Shown here one piece after another: positions 18,326 through 27,014 of a stretch of 64,000 nucleotides of DNA. Within the stretch, counting starts at the first letter, position 1; each line of letters opens with the position of its first letter. Below the pieces are notes generated by a model. The model saw only the letters and a program-made list of their open reading frames with translations, had not been told where the DNA came from and ran no database searches. Position numbers and translations under genes: made by a program. Location: NCBI RefSeq assembly GCF_048263515.1, contig NZ_JBLXEC010000007.1:135780-199779 (forward strand). Direction: 5' to 3'. This DNA is from Marinovum sp048263515. Its GTDB lineage: Bacteria; Pseudomonadota; Alphaproteobacteria; Rhodobacterales; Rhodobacteraceae.

Positions 18326-19327
18326 GTGATCAAGACCCCGTACCTGCTGTTTCTCGGTGATGCGCCCGATGCCCTGGCGGCCAAGGTGGCCCAGGGGATC
18401 AAGGACTGGCGGCCCGAGAATGCCGTCGGCCAGTTTCGCATGGAGGGCTGCAAGGCCGACCTCGGCCTGACCGACATGACCCTCGCCGAGGCCCGCGCCG
18501 CCGGTGCGCAGACGCTGGTGATCGGCGTCGCCAACCGCGGCGGCGTGATCAGCCAGGCTTGGAAGAAGGTGCTGGTGGCCGCGCTGGAAGAGGGGTTCGA
18601 TCTTGCTTCCGGCTTGCACAACCTGCTGCGCGACGAGCCTGACCTCGCGGCGGTGGCCGAGGCCTGCGGCCGCGAGTTGCATGACGTGCGGGTGCCGGAT
18701 GTGGACTATCCGATCGCCAATGGCGTCAAGCGAAGCGGCAAGCGGGTGCTGGCAGTGGGCACCGATTGCTCGGTCGGCAAGATGTACACCGGACTGGCGC
18801 TGGACCGGGCGATGAAGGCCGCGGGGCGGAAGAGCACCTTCCGGCCCACCGGCCAGACCGGCATCCTAATCACCGGCGAGGGCGTGCCGCTCGATGCGGT
18901 GGTGGCGGATTTCATGGCCGGGGCGGTGGAATGGCTGACGCCTGACAATGACGACGACCACTGGGACATCATTGAGGGGCAGGGCAGCCTGTTCCACGTC
19001 TCCTTCTCCGGCGTGACCCTGGCGCTGATCCATGGCGGCCAGCCGGATGCGCTGATCCTCAGCCACGAGCCGACCCGCAGCCACATGCGCGGGCTGCCGG
19101 GGTATGCTTTGCCGTCGCTCGAGGCGCTGCGCGACATGGCGCTGCCGCTGGCCCGGGTGGCCAATCCGGACTGCCAGGTGGTGGGCATCTCGGTCAATAC
19201 CGCGGCGATGGGCGAGGACGAGGCGCTGGCCTATCTGTCCGAGGTCGAGGCGCGCATGGGGCTGCCGGCGGTCGATCCGTTCCGGCAGGGGGCGGATCGT
19301 CTGGTTGCGGCTCTGGACGCACTTTGA
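18326..19327 (+). CDS. dgcN: D-glutamate N-acetyltransferase DgcN (DUF1611 family)
   Basis: A 333-aa protein of the DUF1611 family. Seen: MIKTPYLLFLGDAPDALAAK, the DIRVPDVDYPI-like segment HDVRVPDVDYPIANGVKRSGKRVLAVGTDCSVGKMYTGLAL with a P-loop-like CSVGKM, RPTGQTGILITGEGVPLDAVVADFM and WDIIEGQGSLFHVSFSGV. In a described marine bacterial pathway DgcN acetylates D-Glu and DgcA racemises the product; this gene is followed 68 bases later by dgcA, which strongly supports the assignment. Start is GTG at 18326 with AGGAGG eight bases upstream; the longer open frame upstream has no similarity. Confidence 0.85.
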   Translation: MIKTPYLLFLGDAPDALAAKVAQGIKDWRPENAVGQFRMEGCKADLGLTDMTLAEARAAGAQTLVIGVANRGGVISQAWKKVLVAALEEGFDLASGLHNLLRDEPDLAAVAEACGRELHDVRVPDVDYPIANGVKRSGKRVLAVGTDCSVGKMYTGLALDRAMKAAGRKSTFRPTGQTGILITGEGVPLDAVVADFMAGAVEWLTPDNDDDHWDIIEGQGSLFHVSFSGVTLALIHGGQPDALILSHEPTRSHMRGLPGYALPSLEALRDMALPLARVANPDCQVVGISVNTAAMGEDEALAYLSEVEARMGLPAVDPFRQGADRLVAALDAL

Positions 19328-19395
19328 TTTGCTGATGGCGGCGCCCGTGGCGGGCGTTGCGTGGCGTATTTTTCAAAGAGAAGAAGGACAGGGTC

Positions 19396-20358
19396 GTGAT
19401 CGAGATCATGCGTGACACCTTTCGTCTGGCGGAAGTTTTCACCATTTCGCGCGGGTCGCGGACCGAAGCGCAGGTGTTGACCGTTTCGGTGACGCGCGAC
19501 GGGGCAACCGGGCGCGGCGAATGTGTGCCCTATGCGCGCTATGGCGAGACGCTGGAGTCGGTGGCGGCGGAGATCGCGGCACTGCCTGACGGGATCGGTC
19601 GGGGGGAGCTGCAGGACGCGCTGCCGGCGGGTGCGGCGCGCAATGCGGTGGATTGCGCGCTCTGGGACCTCGAGGCCAAGCTGGCGGGGCGGCGGGTCTG
19701 GGAGCTGGCGGAGCTGGCCACGCCGGGGCCGGAGATCACCGCCTTTACCCTGTCGCTCGACACGCCTGAAAGGATGCAGGCGCAGGCGGCGAAACATGCG
19801 CATCGACCGCTGCTGAAGATCAAGCTCGGCACGCCGGATGACATGGCGCGGCTCGAGGCGGTGCGCGCAGGGGCGCCGGAGGCGCGGATCATCGTCGATG
19901 CCAACGAGGGCTGGAGCGCCGAGGTCTATGCCGATCTCGCGCCGCATCTGCTGCGGCTGGGGGTGGCGCTGGTCGAGCAGCCATTGCCGGCGGGCGAGGA
20001 CGAGGCGCTGCGCGGGTTGGCGCGGCCGGTGCCGATCTGTGCCGACGAGAGCTGCCATGACCGGGCCTCGCTGGCGGCGCTGGACGGCAAGTACGACATG
20101 GTCAACATCAAGCTCGACAAGACCGGCGGGCTGACCGAGGCGCTGGCGCTGCGCGATGCAGCGCGTGATGCCGGGTTCGACATCATGGTGGGCTGCATGG
20201 TCGGTTCGTCGCTGGCGATGGCGCCGGCGGTGCTGGTGGCCCAAGGCGCGGCAGTGACCGATCTTGACGGCCCGCTGCTTCTGGCCGAAGACCGCGACAC
20301 GCCCCTGACATTCGATCACCGGGGTGTGCACCCCTCTGACCCGGCCCTCTGGGGCTGA
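19396..20358 (+). CDS. dgcA: N-acetyl-D-glutamate racemase DgcA (enolase superfamily)
   Basis: A 320-aa enolase-superfamily enzyme, muconate-lactonizing/dipeptide-epimerase subgroup. Seen: RPLLKIKLGTPDD (KxK base), IIVDANEGWS, LVEQPLPAGED and PICADESCHD (three acidic metal ligands), NIKLDKTGGLTEAL (second Lys). By itself it would be called a dipeptide epimerase; next to dgcN, N-acetyl-D-glutamate racemase is the better call. Start taken as GTG 19396 with AAGGACAGGG upstream; ATG at 19408 is an alternative. Confidence 0.82.
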   Translation: MIEIMRDTFRLAEVFTISRGSRTEAQVLTVSVTRDGATGRGECVPYARYGETLESVAAEIAALPDGIGRGELQDALPAGAARNAVDCALWDLEAKLAGRRVWELAELATPGPEITAFTLSLDTPERMQAQAAKHAHRPLLKIKLGTPDDMARLEAVRAGAPEARIIVDANEGWSAEVYADLAPHLLRLGVALVEQPLPAGEDEALRGLARPVPICADESCHDRASLAALDGKYDMVNIKLDKTGGLTEALALRDAARDAGFDIMVGCMVGSSLAMAPAVLVAQGAAVTDLDGPLLLAEDRDTPLTFDHRGVHPSDPALWG

Positions 20359-20380
20359 CCGCTGACAGGAGAGACAGCTG

Positions 20381-21244
20381 ATGGCCCGTACCGTCTATCT
20401 CAACGGAGAGTATCTGCCCGAGACCGAGGCCAGCGTCTCGATCTTTGATCGCGGCTTCCTGATGGCCGATGGCGTCTACGAGGTGACCTCGGTTCTGGGC
20501 GGCAGGCTGGTGGATTTTGCCGGTCACGCAAAGCGGCTGGAACGCTCGCTGAACGCGCTCGACATGAAGATGCCGATGACGGAAGAGGCGCTGCTGGAGA
20601 TCCACCGCGAGCTGGTCCGGCGCAACGATCTCGAGGACGGGTTGATCTATCTTCAGGTCACTCGCGGCGCGCCGGGCGACCGGGATTTCATCTTCCCTGA
20701 TCCGGCGACGACGCCGCTGACCGTGGTGCTCTTTACCCAGTCCAAGCCGAACCTCGCCGACAGCCCTGAGGCGAAACGCGGGCTCAAGGTGATCTCGATC
20801 GAGGACATCCGCTGGGGCCGGCGCGACATCAAGACGGTGCAGCTGCTCTACCCCTCGATGGGCAAGATGATGGCCAAGGCCGCCGGTGCCGATGATGCCT
20901 GGATGGTCGAGGACGGCAAGGTGACCGAGGGCACCTCGAACAACGCCTATATCGTCAAGGACGGCCGGATCATCACCCGCGAGCTGTCGCATGACATCCT
21001 GCACGGGATCACCCGCGCCGCGGTGCTGCGCTTTGCCGAAGAGGCGCAGATGAAGGTGGAAGAGCGCAGCTTTACCATCGAAGAGGCGCAGGCTGCCGAC
21101 GAGGCATTCATCACCTCGGCGTCAAGCTTCGTCACCGCGGTGATTCAGATCGACGGGGTCACCCTGGGCGAGGGCGTGCCGGGCCCGGTTGCGCAGCGCC
21201 TGCGTCAGATCTACCTTGAGGAGAGTCGCGCCCGCGCCGTGTGA
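20381..21244 (+). CDS. D-amino-acid transaminase (class IV aminotransferase)
   Basis: A 287-aa PLP enzyme. Seen: VYLNGEYLPETEASVSIFDRGFLMADGVYEV (class IV N-terminal motif), IEDIRWGRRDIKTVQLLYPSMGKMMAKAAG with the Schiff-base Lys in DIKTVQLL, EGTSNNAYIVKDGRIITRELSHDILHGITR binding the cofactor phosphate. The pattern fits D-alanine/D-amino-acid transaminases more than branched-chain enzymes. It follows dgcA by 22 bases, with GGAGAG before ATG, so the three form an operon for D-amino-acid use: transaminate or acetylate and racemise D-Glu to L-Glu. Confidence 0.88.
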   Translation: MARTVYLNGEYLPETEASVSIFDRGFLMADGVYEVTSVLGGRLVDFAGHAKRLERSLNALDMKMPMTEEALLEIHRELVRRNDLEDGLIYLQVTRGAPGDRDFIFPDPATTPLTVVLFTQSKPNLADSPEAKRGLKVISIEDIRWGRRDIKTVQLLYPSMGKMMAKAAGADDAWMVEDGKVTEGTSNNAYIVKDGRIITRELSHDILHGITRAAVLRFAEEAQMKVEERSFTIEEAQAADEAFITSASSFVTAVIQIDGVTLGEGVPGPVAQRLRQIYLEESRARAV

Positions 21245-21586
21245 AAAGCCCTGCGGCATTGCGGTCACAGGTGGCAAGGATTGGCCGAAGCGGGACGCAA
21301 AAGCCACGCTTTCGGGCCGATATCTGCCGGTGCCGCGCAGGGGGCTTGAGACGATGCGGCCGGCGTGGTGTCTGTGGCTGAGCGAGGCCGGAGCGATGCG
21401 TCCGGGCTGCATCAGGGGCGCTGCCTCCGCGATTTCCGCGGGGCGGAAACGGCGGATTTCACCGGCGGGTGAGGTCTGCATCTGACCGGCGGCCGATGTC
21501 TGGCTGGCGCCGGCGCTTTCCCTGACGATGTGCCCGAAGTCGCCCTTTTTGCCGCGCGCCGGTCTGTGAAGGTATTGGGGGCAAGG
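21245..21586. other. Non-coding or undetermined stretch
   Basis: 342 bases. Open frames here are short, in conflict on both strands and lack ribosome sites. GC-rich with no strong hairpin followed by T-run. I see nothing I can name. Confidence 0.3.
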
Positions 21587-21865
21587 ATGTTTGAAGGCGT
21601 GATCGTGGTGGCCGTGGGTCTGTGCGGCGCCTTTGCCGGCATCGCCCTTGGCTGGAAATTGCGCGGGTCGCTGCTGGTGCGGCCGCCGCACCTGGCCGAA
21701 ATCGAGGCGCTGCGCACCGAGCTGCGCACGGCGATCGGTCTGCAGGCCGACAAGGATGCCCGCATTGCCACCCTGGAGGCCGACCTCGAGGCCGAGCGCA
21801 CCGGATATGTCCGCTTCGAGCAGGAACGCCGGGGCAGCCAATTGGCGCGGCGTCAGTTCGGCTGA
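21587..21865 (+). CDS. Small membrane-anchored coiled-coil protein, unknown
   Basis: A 92-aa protein. Residues 1-28 (MFEGVIVVAVGLCGAFAGIALGWKLRG) form one membrane segment; residues 35-85 (PPHLAEIEALRTELRTAIGLQADKDARIATLEADLEAERTGY) are a predicted coiled coil. ATG at 21587 has GGGGGCAAGG immediately upstream. Resembles small inner-membrane proteins such as DUF1043 only in architecture. Function unknown. Confidence 0.55.
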   Translation: MFEGVIVVAVGLCGAFAGIALGWKLRGSLLVRPPHLAEIEALRTELRTAIGLQADKDARIATLEADLEAERTGYVRFEQERRGSQLARRQFG

Positions 21866-21970
21866 GGCTTTCCTCTCGCTCCATCGAGCAATGATCGCGT
21901 CCTGAGAGGGGCGCGATTTTGTGTTGCGGCAAGGTGACTTGGGGGCAGGGCACGGTTTGGTGAAGGTCAC

Positions 21971-21985
21971 TAGACGACCGGTCTA
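21971..21985. promoter_or_regulatory. Palindromic TetR-type operator
   Basis: TAGAC-GACCG-GTCTA, a perfect inverted repeat 21 bases before the tetR start and overlapping a TATTAT -10-like sequence (21984-21989). It has the TAGAC...GTCTA form known for NemR-like repressors. Autorepression of the tetR-dehydrogenase operon is the natural reading. Confidence 0.7.
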
Positions 21986-22006
21986 TTATTTCCTAGATGC
22001 CCTGTC

Positions 22007-22603
22007 ATGACAGAGCAGCGCAAATCCGATCTCAAACGTCTCGACATCCTGGCCACCGGCCGGGCGCTGGTGGTGCGGCATGGTTTCGGCGCCGTGGGCA
22101 TCGCCCGCGTTCTCAGCGAATGCGGCATCCCCAAGGGGTCGTTCTATTACTACTTCTCCTCCAAAGAGGACTTCGGCATCGCGCTGCTCGAGCATTACGT
22201 CGAAGAGTACCTCGCGCGCTTCGATGCGTTGATCGACAGCCCAGGCAGCGCGCGCGACCGGCTCGACCGCTTTTGGTCGGCCTGGCTGGCGCAGGCGGAT
22301 GCCGAGGGGATCGCCAGCCAATGTCTGGTGGTCAAGCTCGGCGCCGAGGTGGCCGATCTTTCCGAGGCGATGCGCATGATCCTCAACGACGGCGTGGCGC
22401 AGCTGGTGCGGCGAATTGCTGATCTGCTGCGGGCCGGGGCCGAGGACGGATCGCTCCGCCCGGTCGAGGACCCCGAGGCCACGGCGCGGATGCTCTATGC
22501 CAAGTGGTTGGGCGCCGCGATCCTCGCCAAGCTCGACCGCTCTCAGGCGCCCTTGCGACAGGCGCTGGCGGACACCCAGACCCAACTCTCACTCACATCC
22601 TGA
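22007..22603 (+). CDS. TetR/AcrR family repressor, NemR-like
   Basis: A 198-aa regulator. Helix-turn-helix at residues 12-58 (RLDILATGRALVVRHGFGAVGIARVLSECGIPKGSFYYYFSSKEDFG), then a helical ligand domain with ASQCLVVKLGAEVADLSEAMR, including one Cys (C101 or so) that could sense electrophiles as in NemR. It is followed by an oxidoreductase gene after 12 bases and preceded by a TAGAC...GTCTA palindrome. Likely represses the pair and responds to reactive electrophiles or quinones; the inducer is inference. Confidence 0.88.
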   Translation: MTEQRKSDLKRLDILATGRALVVRHGFGAVGIARVLSECGIPKGSFYYYFSSKEDFGIALLEHYVEEYLARFDALIDSPGSARDRLDRFWSAWLAQADAEGIASQCLVVKLGAEVADLSEAMRMILNDGVAQLVRRIADLLRAGAEDGSLRPVEDPEATARMLYAKWLGAAILAKLDRSQAPLRQALADTQTQLSLTS

Positions 22604-22615
22604 AGGAAAAATCAT

Positions 22616-23593
22616 ATGAAAGCTGTCACTCACGATACATTCGGTGAGCCGAAAGAGGTGCTCACGACCTCCGATGTCGCAACGCCGGAACCCGCGGCGG
22701 GCGAGGTGCGTATCCGCATGCGCCTGTCGCCGATCCACAACCACGATCTCTGGACGGTGCACGGCAACTACGGCTACAAGCCCGAACTTCCGGGCGCCAT
22801 CGGCGGCACCGAGGCGCTGGGCACGGTCGAGGCGCTGGGCGAAGGCGTCGACGATGCGCTGCTGGGCCAGCGCGTGGCGGTGGCCGGGGTGCATGGCACC
22901 TGGGCCGAGAGCTTCATCGCGCCGGCGGGCGGGCTGCTGCCCTTGCCCGAGATGATCAGCGACGAGACCGGCGCGCAGCTGATTGCCATGCCGTTCAGCG
23001 CCCTGTCGCTGCTGGAAACGCTCAAGGCCGGCAAGGGCGACTGGATCATCCAGACCGCGGCCAATGGCGCGGTGGGCAAGATCATGGCGGTGCTGGCCAA
23101 GGCACGCGGCATCCACCTGCTGAACCTTGTGCGGCGGCCCGAGGCGAAAGCCGAGCTGGAGGCACTCGGCCTCGAGAACGTGCTTTCGACCTCTGACGCC
23201 GGCTGGAAGGACAAGGCGGCGGCGCTGGTGGGCCAGGGTGCGGTCTCGGCCGTCGACTCGGTCGGCGGCGAGATCTCGGGTGATCTGGTCGATCTGCTGG
23301 GCGTGGATGGCGAACTGGTGGTTTTCGGCACCGCGACCGGCGCGCCGATGGCGCTGTCCTCGGGCGCGCTGATCATGAAGCACATCACGGTGCGCGGCTT
23401 CTGGGGCTCTCGTGTCAGCGGCGACATGGCGCCGGAGGAACGCAAGCGGCTGATCACCGAGCTGGTGACCCTGGCGGCGACCGGTGCGTTGACGCTGGAT
23501 GTCGGCGGCACCTACGGGCTGGGCGAGATCACCGAAGCGGTCACGGCAGCGCGCACCCCGGGGCGGGGTGGCAAGATCCTGCTGCGCGGATAA
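22616..23593 (+). CDS. Zinc-type alcohol dehydrogenase-like / quinone oxidoreductase family protein
   Basis: A 325-aa MDR-superfamily oxidoreductase of the ETR/quinone-reductase-like branch without catalytic zinc ligands. Seen: LSPIHNHDLWTVHGNYGYKPELPGAIGGTEALGTVEALGEGV, the GroES-like domain, then WIIQTAANGAVGKIMAVLAKARGIHLLNLVRRPE for NADPH binding, RGFWGSRVSG and RGGKILLRG at the end. Preceded by GAAGGA. Partner of the TetR gene, so likely detoxifies an enal, enone or quinone that induces it. Confidence 0.85.
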   Translation: MKAVTHDTFGEPKEVLTTSDVATPEPAAGEVRIRMRLSPIHNHDLWTVHGNYGYKPELPGAIGGTEALGTVEALGEGVDDALLGQRVAVAGVHGTWAESFIAPAGGLLPLPEMISDETGAQLIAMPFSALSLLETLKAGKGDWIIQTAANGAVGKIMAVLAKARGIHLLNLVRRPEAKAELEALGLENVLSTSDAGWKDKAAALVGQGAVSAVDSVGGEISGDLVDLLGVDGELVVFGTATGAPMALSSGALIMKHITVRGFWGSRVSGDMAPEERKRLITELVTLAATGALTLDVGGTYGLGEITEAVTAARTPGRGGKILLRG

Positions 23594-23597
23594 GACA

Positions 23598-23626
23598 ACC
23601 CCTCCTCCGGATCCGGTCCGGGGGAG
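23598..23626. terminator. Hairpin between convergent genes
   Basis: CCCCTCCTCCGGA paired with TCCGGGGGAGG around a short loop, 5 bases after the oxidoreductase stop and just before the convergent DUF1244 stop. There is no T-run on the plus strand, so termination is inferred from position. Confidence 0.45.
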
Positions 23627-23638
23627 GCGCTGGCGGGG

Positions 23639-23953
23639 TCAGTCGATCTTGCCGACGTTCTCGGCAAAGGCGGTGTCAAAGACCTCGCGCTTGTCGTCGG
23701 TGGCCTCGGTCTGGTGCTGATCCTTCCACTCGGAATAGGGCATGCCGTAAAAGATCTCGCGCGCCTCTTCCTTGTCCATCTCGAGGCCGCGTTCGTTCGC
23801 GGCTTCCTGGTACCAGCGCGACAGGCAGTTGCGGCAGAACCCGGCAAGGTTCATCAGGTCGATGTTCTGCACGTCGGTGCGCTTTTCCATCAGGTGATCC
23901 TGCAGCCGGCGAAAGGCGGCGGCTTCAAGCTCGATGCGGGTCTGGTCGTCCAT
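23639..23953 (-). CDS. DUF1244 family protein
   Basis: A 104-aa protein matching the DUF1244 pattern: RLQDHLMEKRTDVQNIDLMNLAGFCRNCLSRWYQEAANERGL...KEEAREIFYGMPYSEWK. The FCRNCL motif has two conserved cysteines. Start at 23953 (MDDQTRIELEAAAF) with GAGGGAGAC upstream; an upstream extension is not conserved-looking. Common in alphaproteobacteria; function unknown. Confidence 0.9.
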   Translation of the reverse strand: MDDQTRIELEAAAFRRLQDHLMEKRTDVQNIDLMNLAGFCRNCLSRWYQEAANERGLEMDKEEAREIFYGMPYSEWKDQHQTEATDDKREVFDTAFAENVGKID

Positions 23954-24010
23954 GGTGGGGTCTCCCTCTGTCTCGGGATGAATATGGGGCATCGGGGCGC
24001 GGTGGAAAGG

Positions 24011-24598
24011 TCAGCGCGCCTGGCGGCAGCGCGACAATTGGACCTGATAGGTGATCGCCCTGGTGCCGACTTCGTCCGCCACCCGCAACAGCCAGGCCTT
24101 GGAGTTGAAGGACTGGCGCGAAAACCCGGTGTGACCTTCGTGATAGGCCAGGTACTGGTTGCGCGCATCGACCAGCGGGACGCCGTTGCGAGCGCGGGTC
24201 TTGTTCATGTACCAGCCCATGAAGTCGGTGGCATCGGTGATCTTGTCGCGCTTGGCCCGGCGGTTGCCGGTCTCTTCGCGGTATTCGTCCCAGGTGGCAT
24301 CCAGCGCCTGGGCATAGCCATAGGCCGAACTTTGCCGGCCCATTGGAATAACCCCCAGCTTGTAGCGCAGCGGCGTGCGGGCATCGCCGATGAACTTGCT
24401 TTCCTGGTAGATGGTGGCCATCTGGACATGCACGGGAACGCCCCAGCGCCGCTCGGTGGCGCGGAAGGCCTTGATGTATTTCGGGCGCTGCTTGAGAATC
24501 GCACAGGCGTCATCAAGATTGCGCGGCGCGGAATGATTGCCCCCGCCGCAGGATGCGACGGCCAGCACGATCACCATGGCGCGAAGGACTCTGCTCAT
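24011..24598 (-). CDS. Lipoprotein transglycosylase-like (SLT fold)
   Basis: A 195-aa protein. Residues 1-17 are a lipoprotein signal ending in a lipobox VASC (Cys17), so it is anchored in a membrane on the periplasmic side. The rest resembles a lytic transglycosylase: VPVHVQMATIYQESKFIGDARTP with the catalytic Glu, SSAYGYAQALDATWDEYREETG, and YLAYHEGHTGFSRQSF. It would cut peptidoglycan glycan strands. Widely found in roseobacters beside a DUF1244 gene. Confidence 0.82.
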   Translation of the reverse strand: MSRVLRAMVIVLAVASCGGGNHSAPRNLDDACAILKQRPKYIKAFRATERRWGVPVHVQMATIYQESKFIGDARTPLRYKLGVIPMGRQSSAYGYAQALDATWDEYREETGNRRAKRDKITDATDFMGWYMNKTRARNGVPLVDARNQYLAYHEGHTGFSRQSFNSKAWLLRVADEVGTRAITYQVQLSRCRQAR

Positions 24599-24797
24599 TT
24601 GCCTCTCGCTCGTGTTCTTTTGTTTTTTGCCAGTCTACCGAAAACGGCCCTGCAGGGAAATCACGTTTTCCAAAGCCGGCATGGTTTGGCCGGGGGACTG
24701 TCTGGCCGGGGGTCACAGTTTGTTTCCTTGAATTCCCGGCGGAAAATTGGACATTCCCCCCTTGATGACGCTAACCTGTGGCGATAGAGGCCCCGGA

Positions 24798-25124
24798 ATG
24801 CACACTGCACGCGCAAAATATCACTTGGGACAGGTGGTCCGGCACAAGAAGCACCCGTTTCGCGGCGTGGTCTTCGATGTCGACCCCGAGTTCAACAACA
24901 CCGAGGAATGGTACAACGCCATTCCAGAGGACAGTCGTCCCAAGCGCGAGCAGCCGTTCTATCACCTGCTCGCCGAGAACGATCAGAGCTTCTACGTGGC
25001 TTACGTCTCGGAGCAGAACCTTGTCGCCGATTACTCGGGACGGCCAGTGGACCATCCGGATATCCCCGATCTCTTTGGCGAGTTCGAGGACGGGTCGTAC
25101 CCGCTGCATTTCCAGTTGAATTGA
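24798..25124 (+). CDS. hspQ: Heat shock protein HspQ
   Basis: A 108-aa protein. Seen: AKYHLGQVVRHKKHPFRGVVFDVDPEF, EEWYNAIPEDSRPKREQPFYHLLAEN and YVAYVSEQNLVADYSGRPVDHPDI, all characteristic of HspQ/YccV, a hemimethylated-DNA-binding-like protein known to modulate protease Lon in enterobacteria. Start at 24798 is set by the conserved N-terminus (ARAKYHLGQVV); upstream codons are not conserved. The following hairpin repeat may terminate it. Confidence 0.93.
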   Translation: MHTARAKYHLGQVVRHKKHPFRGVVFDVDPEFNNTEEWYNAIPEDSRPKREQPFYHLLAENDQSFYVAYVSEQNLVADYSGRPVDHPDIPDLFGEFEDGSYPLHFQLN

Positions 25125-25133
25125 TCCGGGGGC

Positions 25134-25157
25134 GGTGGGTTGCAAACCCACCCTACG
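25134..25157. repeat. Dispersed hairpin repeat, copy 1 (GGTGGGTT / AACCCACC)
   Basis: GGTGGGTT-GCA-AACCCACC followed by CTACG. Two more copies lie at 51921 and 51971 with the same CCCTACGGG tail. It lies after hspQ and before the convergent ggt stop. Confidence 0.75.
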
Positions 25158-25192
25158 CGGTTGGCGCGGGTGCGTTGCGTACCCCTGCCTGT

Positions 25193-26770
25193 TCAATAGC
25201 CGATGGCGCAGCCGTCCTTGCGCGGGTCTGACGCGCCTTCCAGCACACCGCTGTCATGGATGCGGATCGCCTGCGCGCCGCCGATCGGCTCGACAGGCGT
25301 GACGACGTCATGGCCCAGCGCCGCCAGTTTCACCGCCACCTCGGGGGCGTACCCCCGTTCGAGCTGCAGCTTGCCCTCGTCGAAAAACGCCCGCGGCGCG
25401 TCGATGGCGGCCTGAGCGTTCATACCGAAATCGCTGAGGTTGGTGACAAAGCGGGCATGGCCGCAGGCCTGGTACTGCCCGCCCATGACGCCGAAGGGCA
25501 TGGTGATCCGCCCCGCGGTGCCCAGCATGCCGGGGATGATGGTGTGGAGCGGGCGCTTGCCGGGGGCCAGTTCGTTGGGGTGGCCCTCTTCCAGCGTGAA
25601 GCCGCAGCCGCGGTTGTGCAGCAGTAGGCCGAACTTCGGGCTGGCAAGGCCGGAGCCGAAGCTGTGAAAGATCGAGTGGATCAGCGACACCGCCATGCCG
25701 TCGCGGTCGACGGCGGTGATGTAGATCGTGTCCTTGTGAACCGATTCGGTGATGCGCGTGGTGACCGGCTGCGCCCTTTGCGGATCGATCCGCGCGGCAA
25801 GCTCCCTGGCCAGCGCCGGGTCGCACATCTGCGCGGTGGCGTCATGAACCGAAGGGTCGGCCACCAGCCGGTTGCGGGTGTCATAGGCCAGCTTGCTGGC
25901 CTCGGTCTCCAGGTGGGTGCGGGCGGCGCCGAAGGGCTCCAGCGCCGAGAGATCAAACTGCGCGAGGATGTTGAGCAGCAGGATCGCCGTCGCGCCCTGG
26001 CCGTTGGGCGGATGCTCATGCACCTCGGTTTCGCCGTAGTGGCCGGTGATCGGCGTGGTTTCGTCGCCCCGGGTGGCGGCGAAATCCGCCGCCGCATGCG
26101 CACCGCCGGCAGCGACGAGTGCGGCCAGCATGTCCTCGGCCACTTCGCCTTCGTAGAAAGCCTTTGCGCCCTGTTTCGCGATGCGCCGTAGCACTTCTGC
26201 CTGGCCAGGGGCGCGGAACAGATCGCCGGGCCTGAGCGGTTGGCCGTCCTTGAGATAGAAGTCGCGCGCCACGCCCTGCAGCCGATGCGCCTTGTTGGGC
26301 CAGTCAAAGCCCACCCGCGGCGCCACCGGCACGCCCTCTTCGGCATAGCGGATCGCCGGTTGCAGCAGCCGGTCGAGGCCGAGGCGGCCATGCGCCTCTG
26401 ACAACCGGCAGAAGGCGTCGATCGAGCCGGGGATCGTCACGGAATGCGCGCTGCCGTCGGGAATGGTAGCTTTACCTTCGGCGCGCAACAGCGCCGCATC
26501 GGCCCCGGCGGGCGCGCGGCCCGAGCCGTTGAAGCCCAACACCGTGTCCTGCCCCGCCGGCTTGACGAGCACGAAACAATCGCCGGCCAGCCCGCACATA
26601 TGTGGCTCGCAAAGGCTCATCAGCACCGCGCCGCAGATCGCCGCGTCCATCGCGCTGCCGCCGTCCTTGAGGCAGGCCAAGGCCTCGGCCGCGGCCAGCG
26701 GGTGCGAGGTGGCGACCATGCCGTTGCCGGCGAATACTGGGGAACGTCCGGGGAAATGGAAATCGCGCAT
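25193..26770 (-). CDS. ggt: Gamma-glutamyltransferase family protein
   Basis: A 525-aa Ntn-hydrolase of the gamma-glutamyltranspeptidase family, which transfers or hydrolyses gamma-glutamyl groups of glutathione and related amides. Seen: GMVATSHPLAAAEALACLKDGGSAMDAAI, IPGSIDAFCRLSEAHGRLGL, PPNGQGATAILLLNILA and the autocleavage site ESVHKDTIYITAVDRDGMAVSL, where the Thr in KDT becomes the nucleophile. There is no signal peptide, so this is a cytoplasmic form. A role as a cephalosporin-acylase-like or Ywrd-type homolog cannot be excluded. Confidence 0.9.
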   Translation of the reverse strand: MRDFHFPGRSPVFAGNGMVATSHPLAAAEALACLKDGGSAMDAAICGAVLMSLCEPHMCGLAGDCFVLVKPAGQDTVLGFNGSGRAPAGADAALLRAEGKATIPDGSAHSVTIPGSIDAFCRLSEAHGRLGLDRLLQPAIRYAEEGVPVAPRVGFDWPNKAHRLQGVARDFYLKDGQPLRPGDLFRAPGQAEVLRRIAKQGAKAFYEGEVAEDMLAALVAAGGAHAAADFAATRGDETTPITGHYGETEVHEHPPNGQGATAILLLNILAQFDLSALEPFGAARTHLETEASKLAYDTRNRLVADPSVHDATAQMCDPALARELAARIDPQRAQPVTTRITESVHKDTIYITAVDRDGMAVSLIHSIFHSFGSGLASPKFGLLLHNRGCGFTLEEGHPNELAPGKRPLHTIIPGMLGTAGRITMPFGVMGGQYQACGHARFVTNLSDFGMNAQAAIDAPRAFFDEGKLQLERGYAPEVAVKLAALGHDVVTPVEPIGGAQAIRIHDSGVLEGASDPRKDGCAIGY

Positions 26771-27014
26771 CAGGGCCTCCGTGTTTGAGCGGAGGCTAAC
26801 GCCCTCGGGCGCAGAAGAAAATCGCGATTTGGGGAAGAAGGGACCTCGGCACCGCGCACTGGGTGGGGGCTGTTAATACGCGGTACCGAGGTGAAGCTAT
26901 ATGCAGCTACCCTTACTGTATCGCTGTTCAATCGGGCGGGGGTGGGATGGTATTGCGGCGGAACTGGGGCAATTCGGCCGAGACATCTGCATTTGATTGA
27001 AACTGTGCGCGAAG

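Noticed and set aside
24720..24797. Heat-shock (RpoH) promoter before hspQ (CTTGAATTC...)
   Set aside because: A CTTG box exists, but no -10 at proper spacing matches the alphaproteobacterial RpoH pattern well enough to claim.
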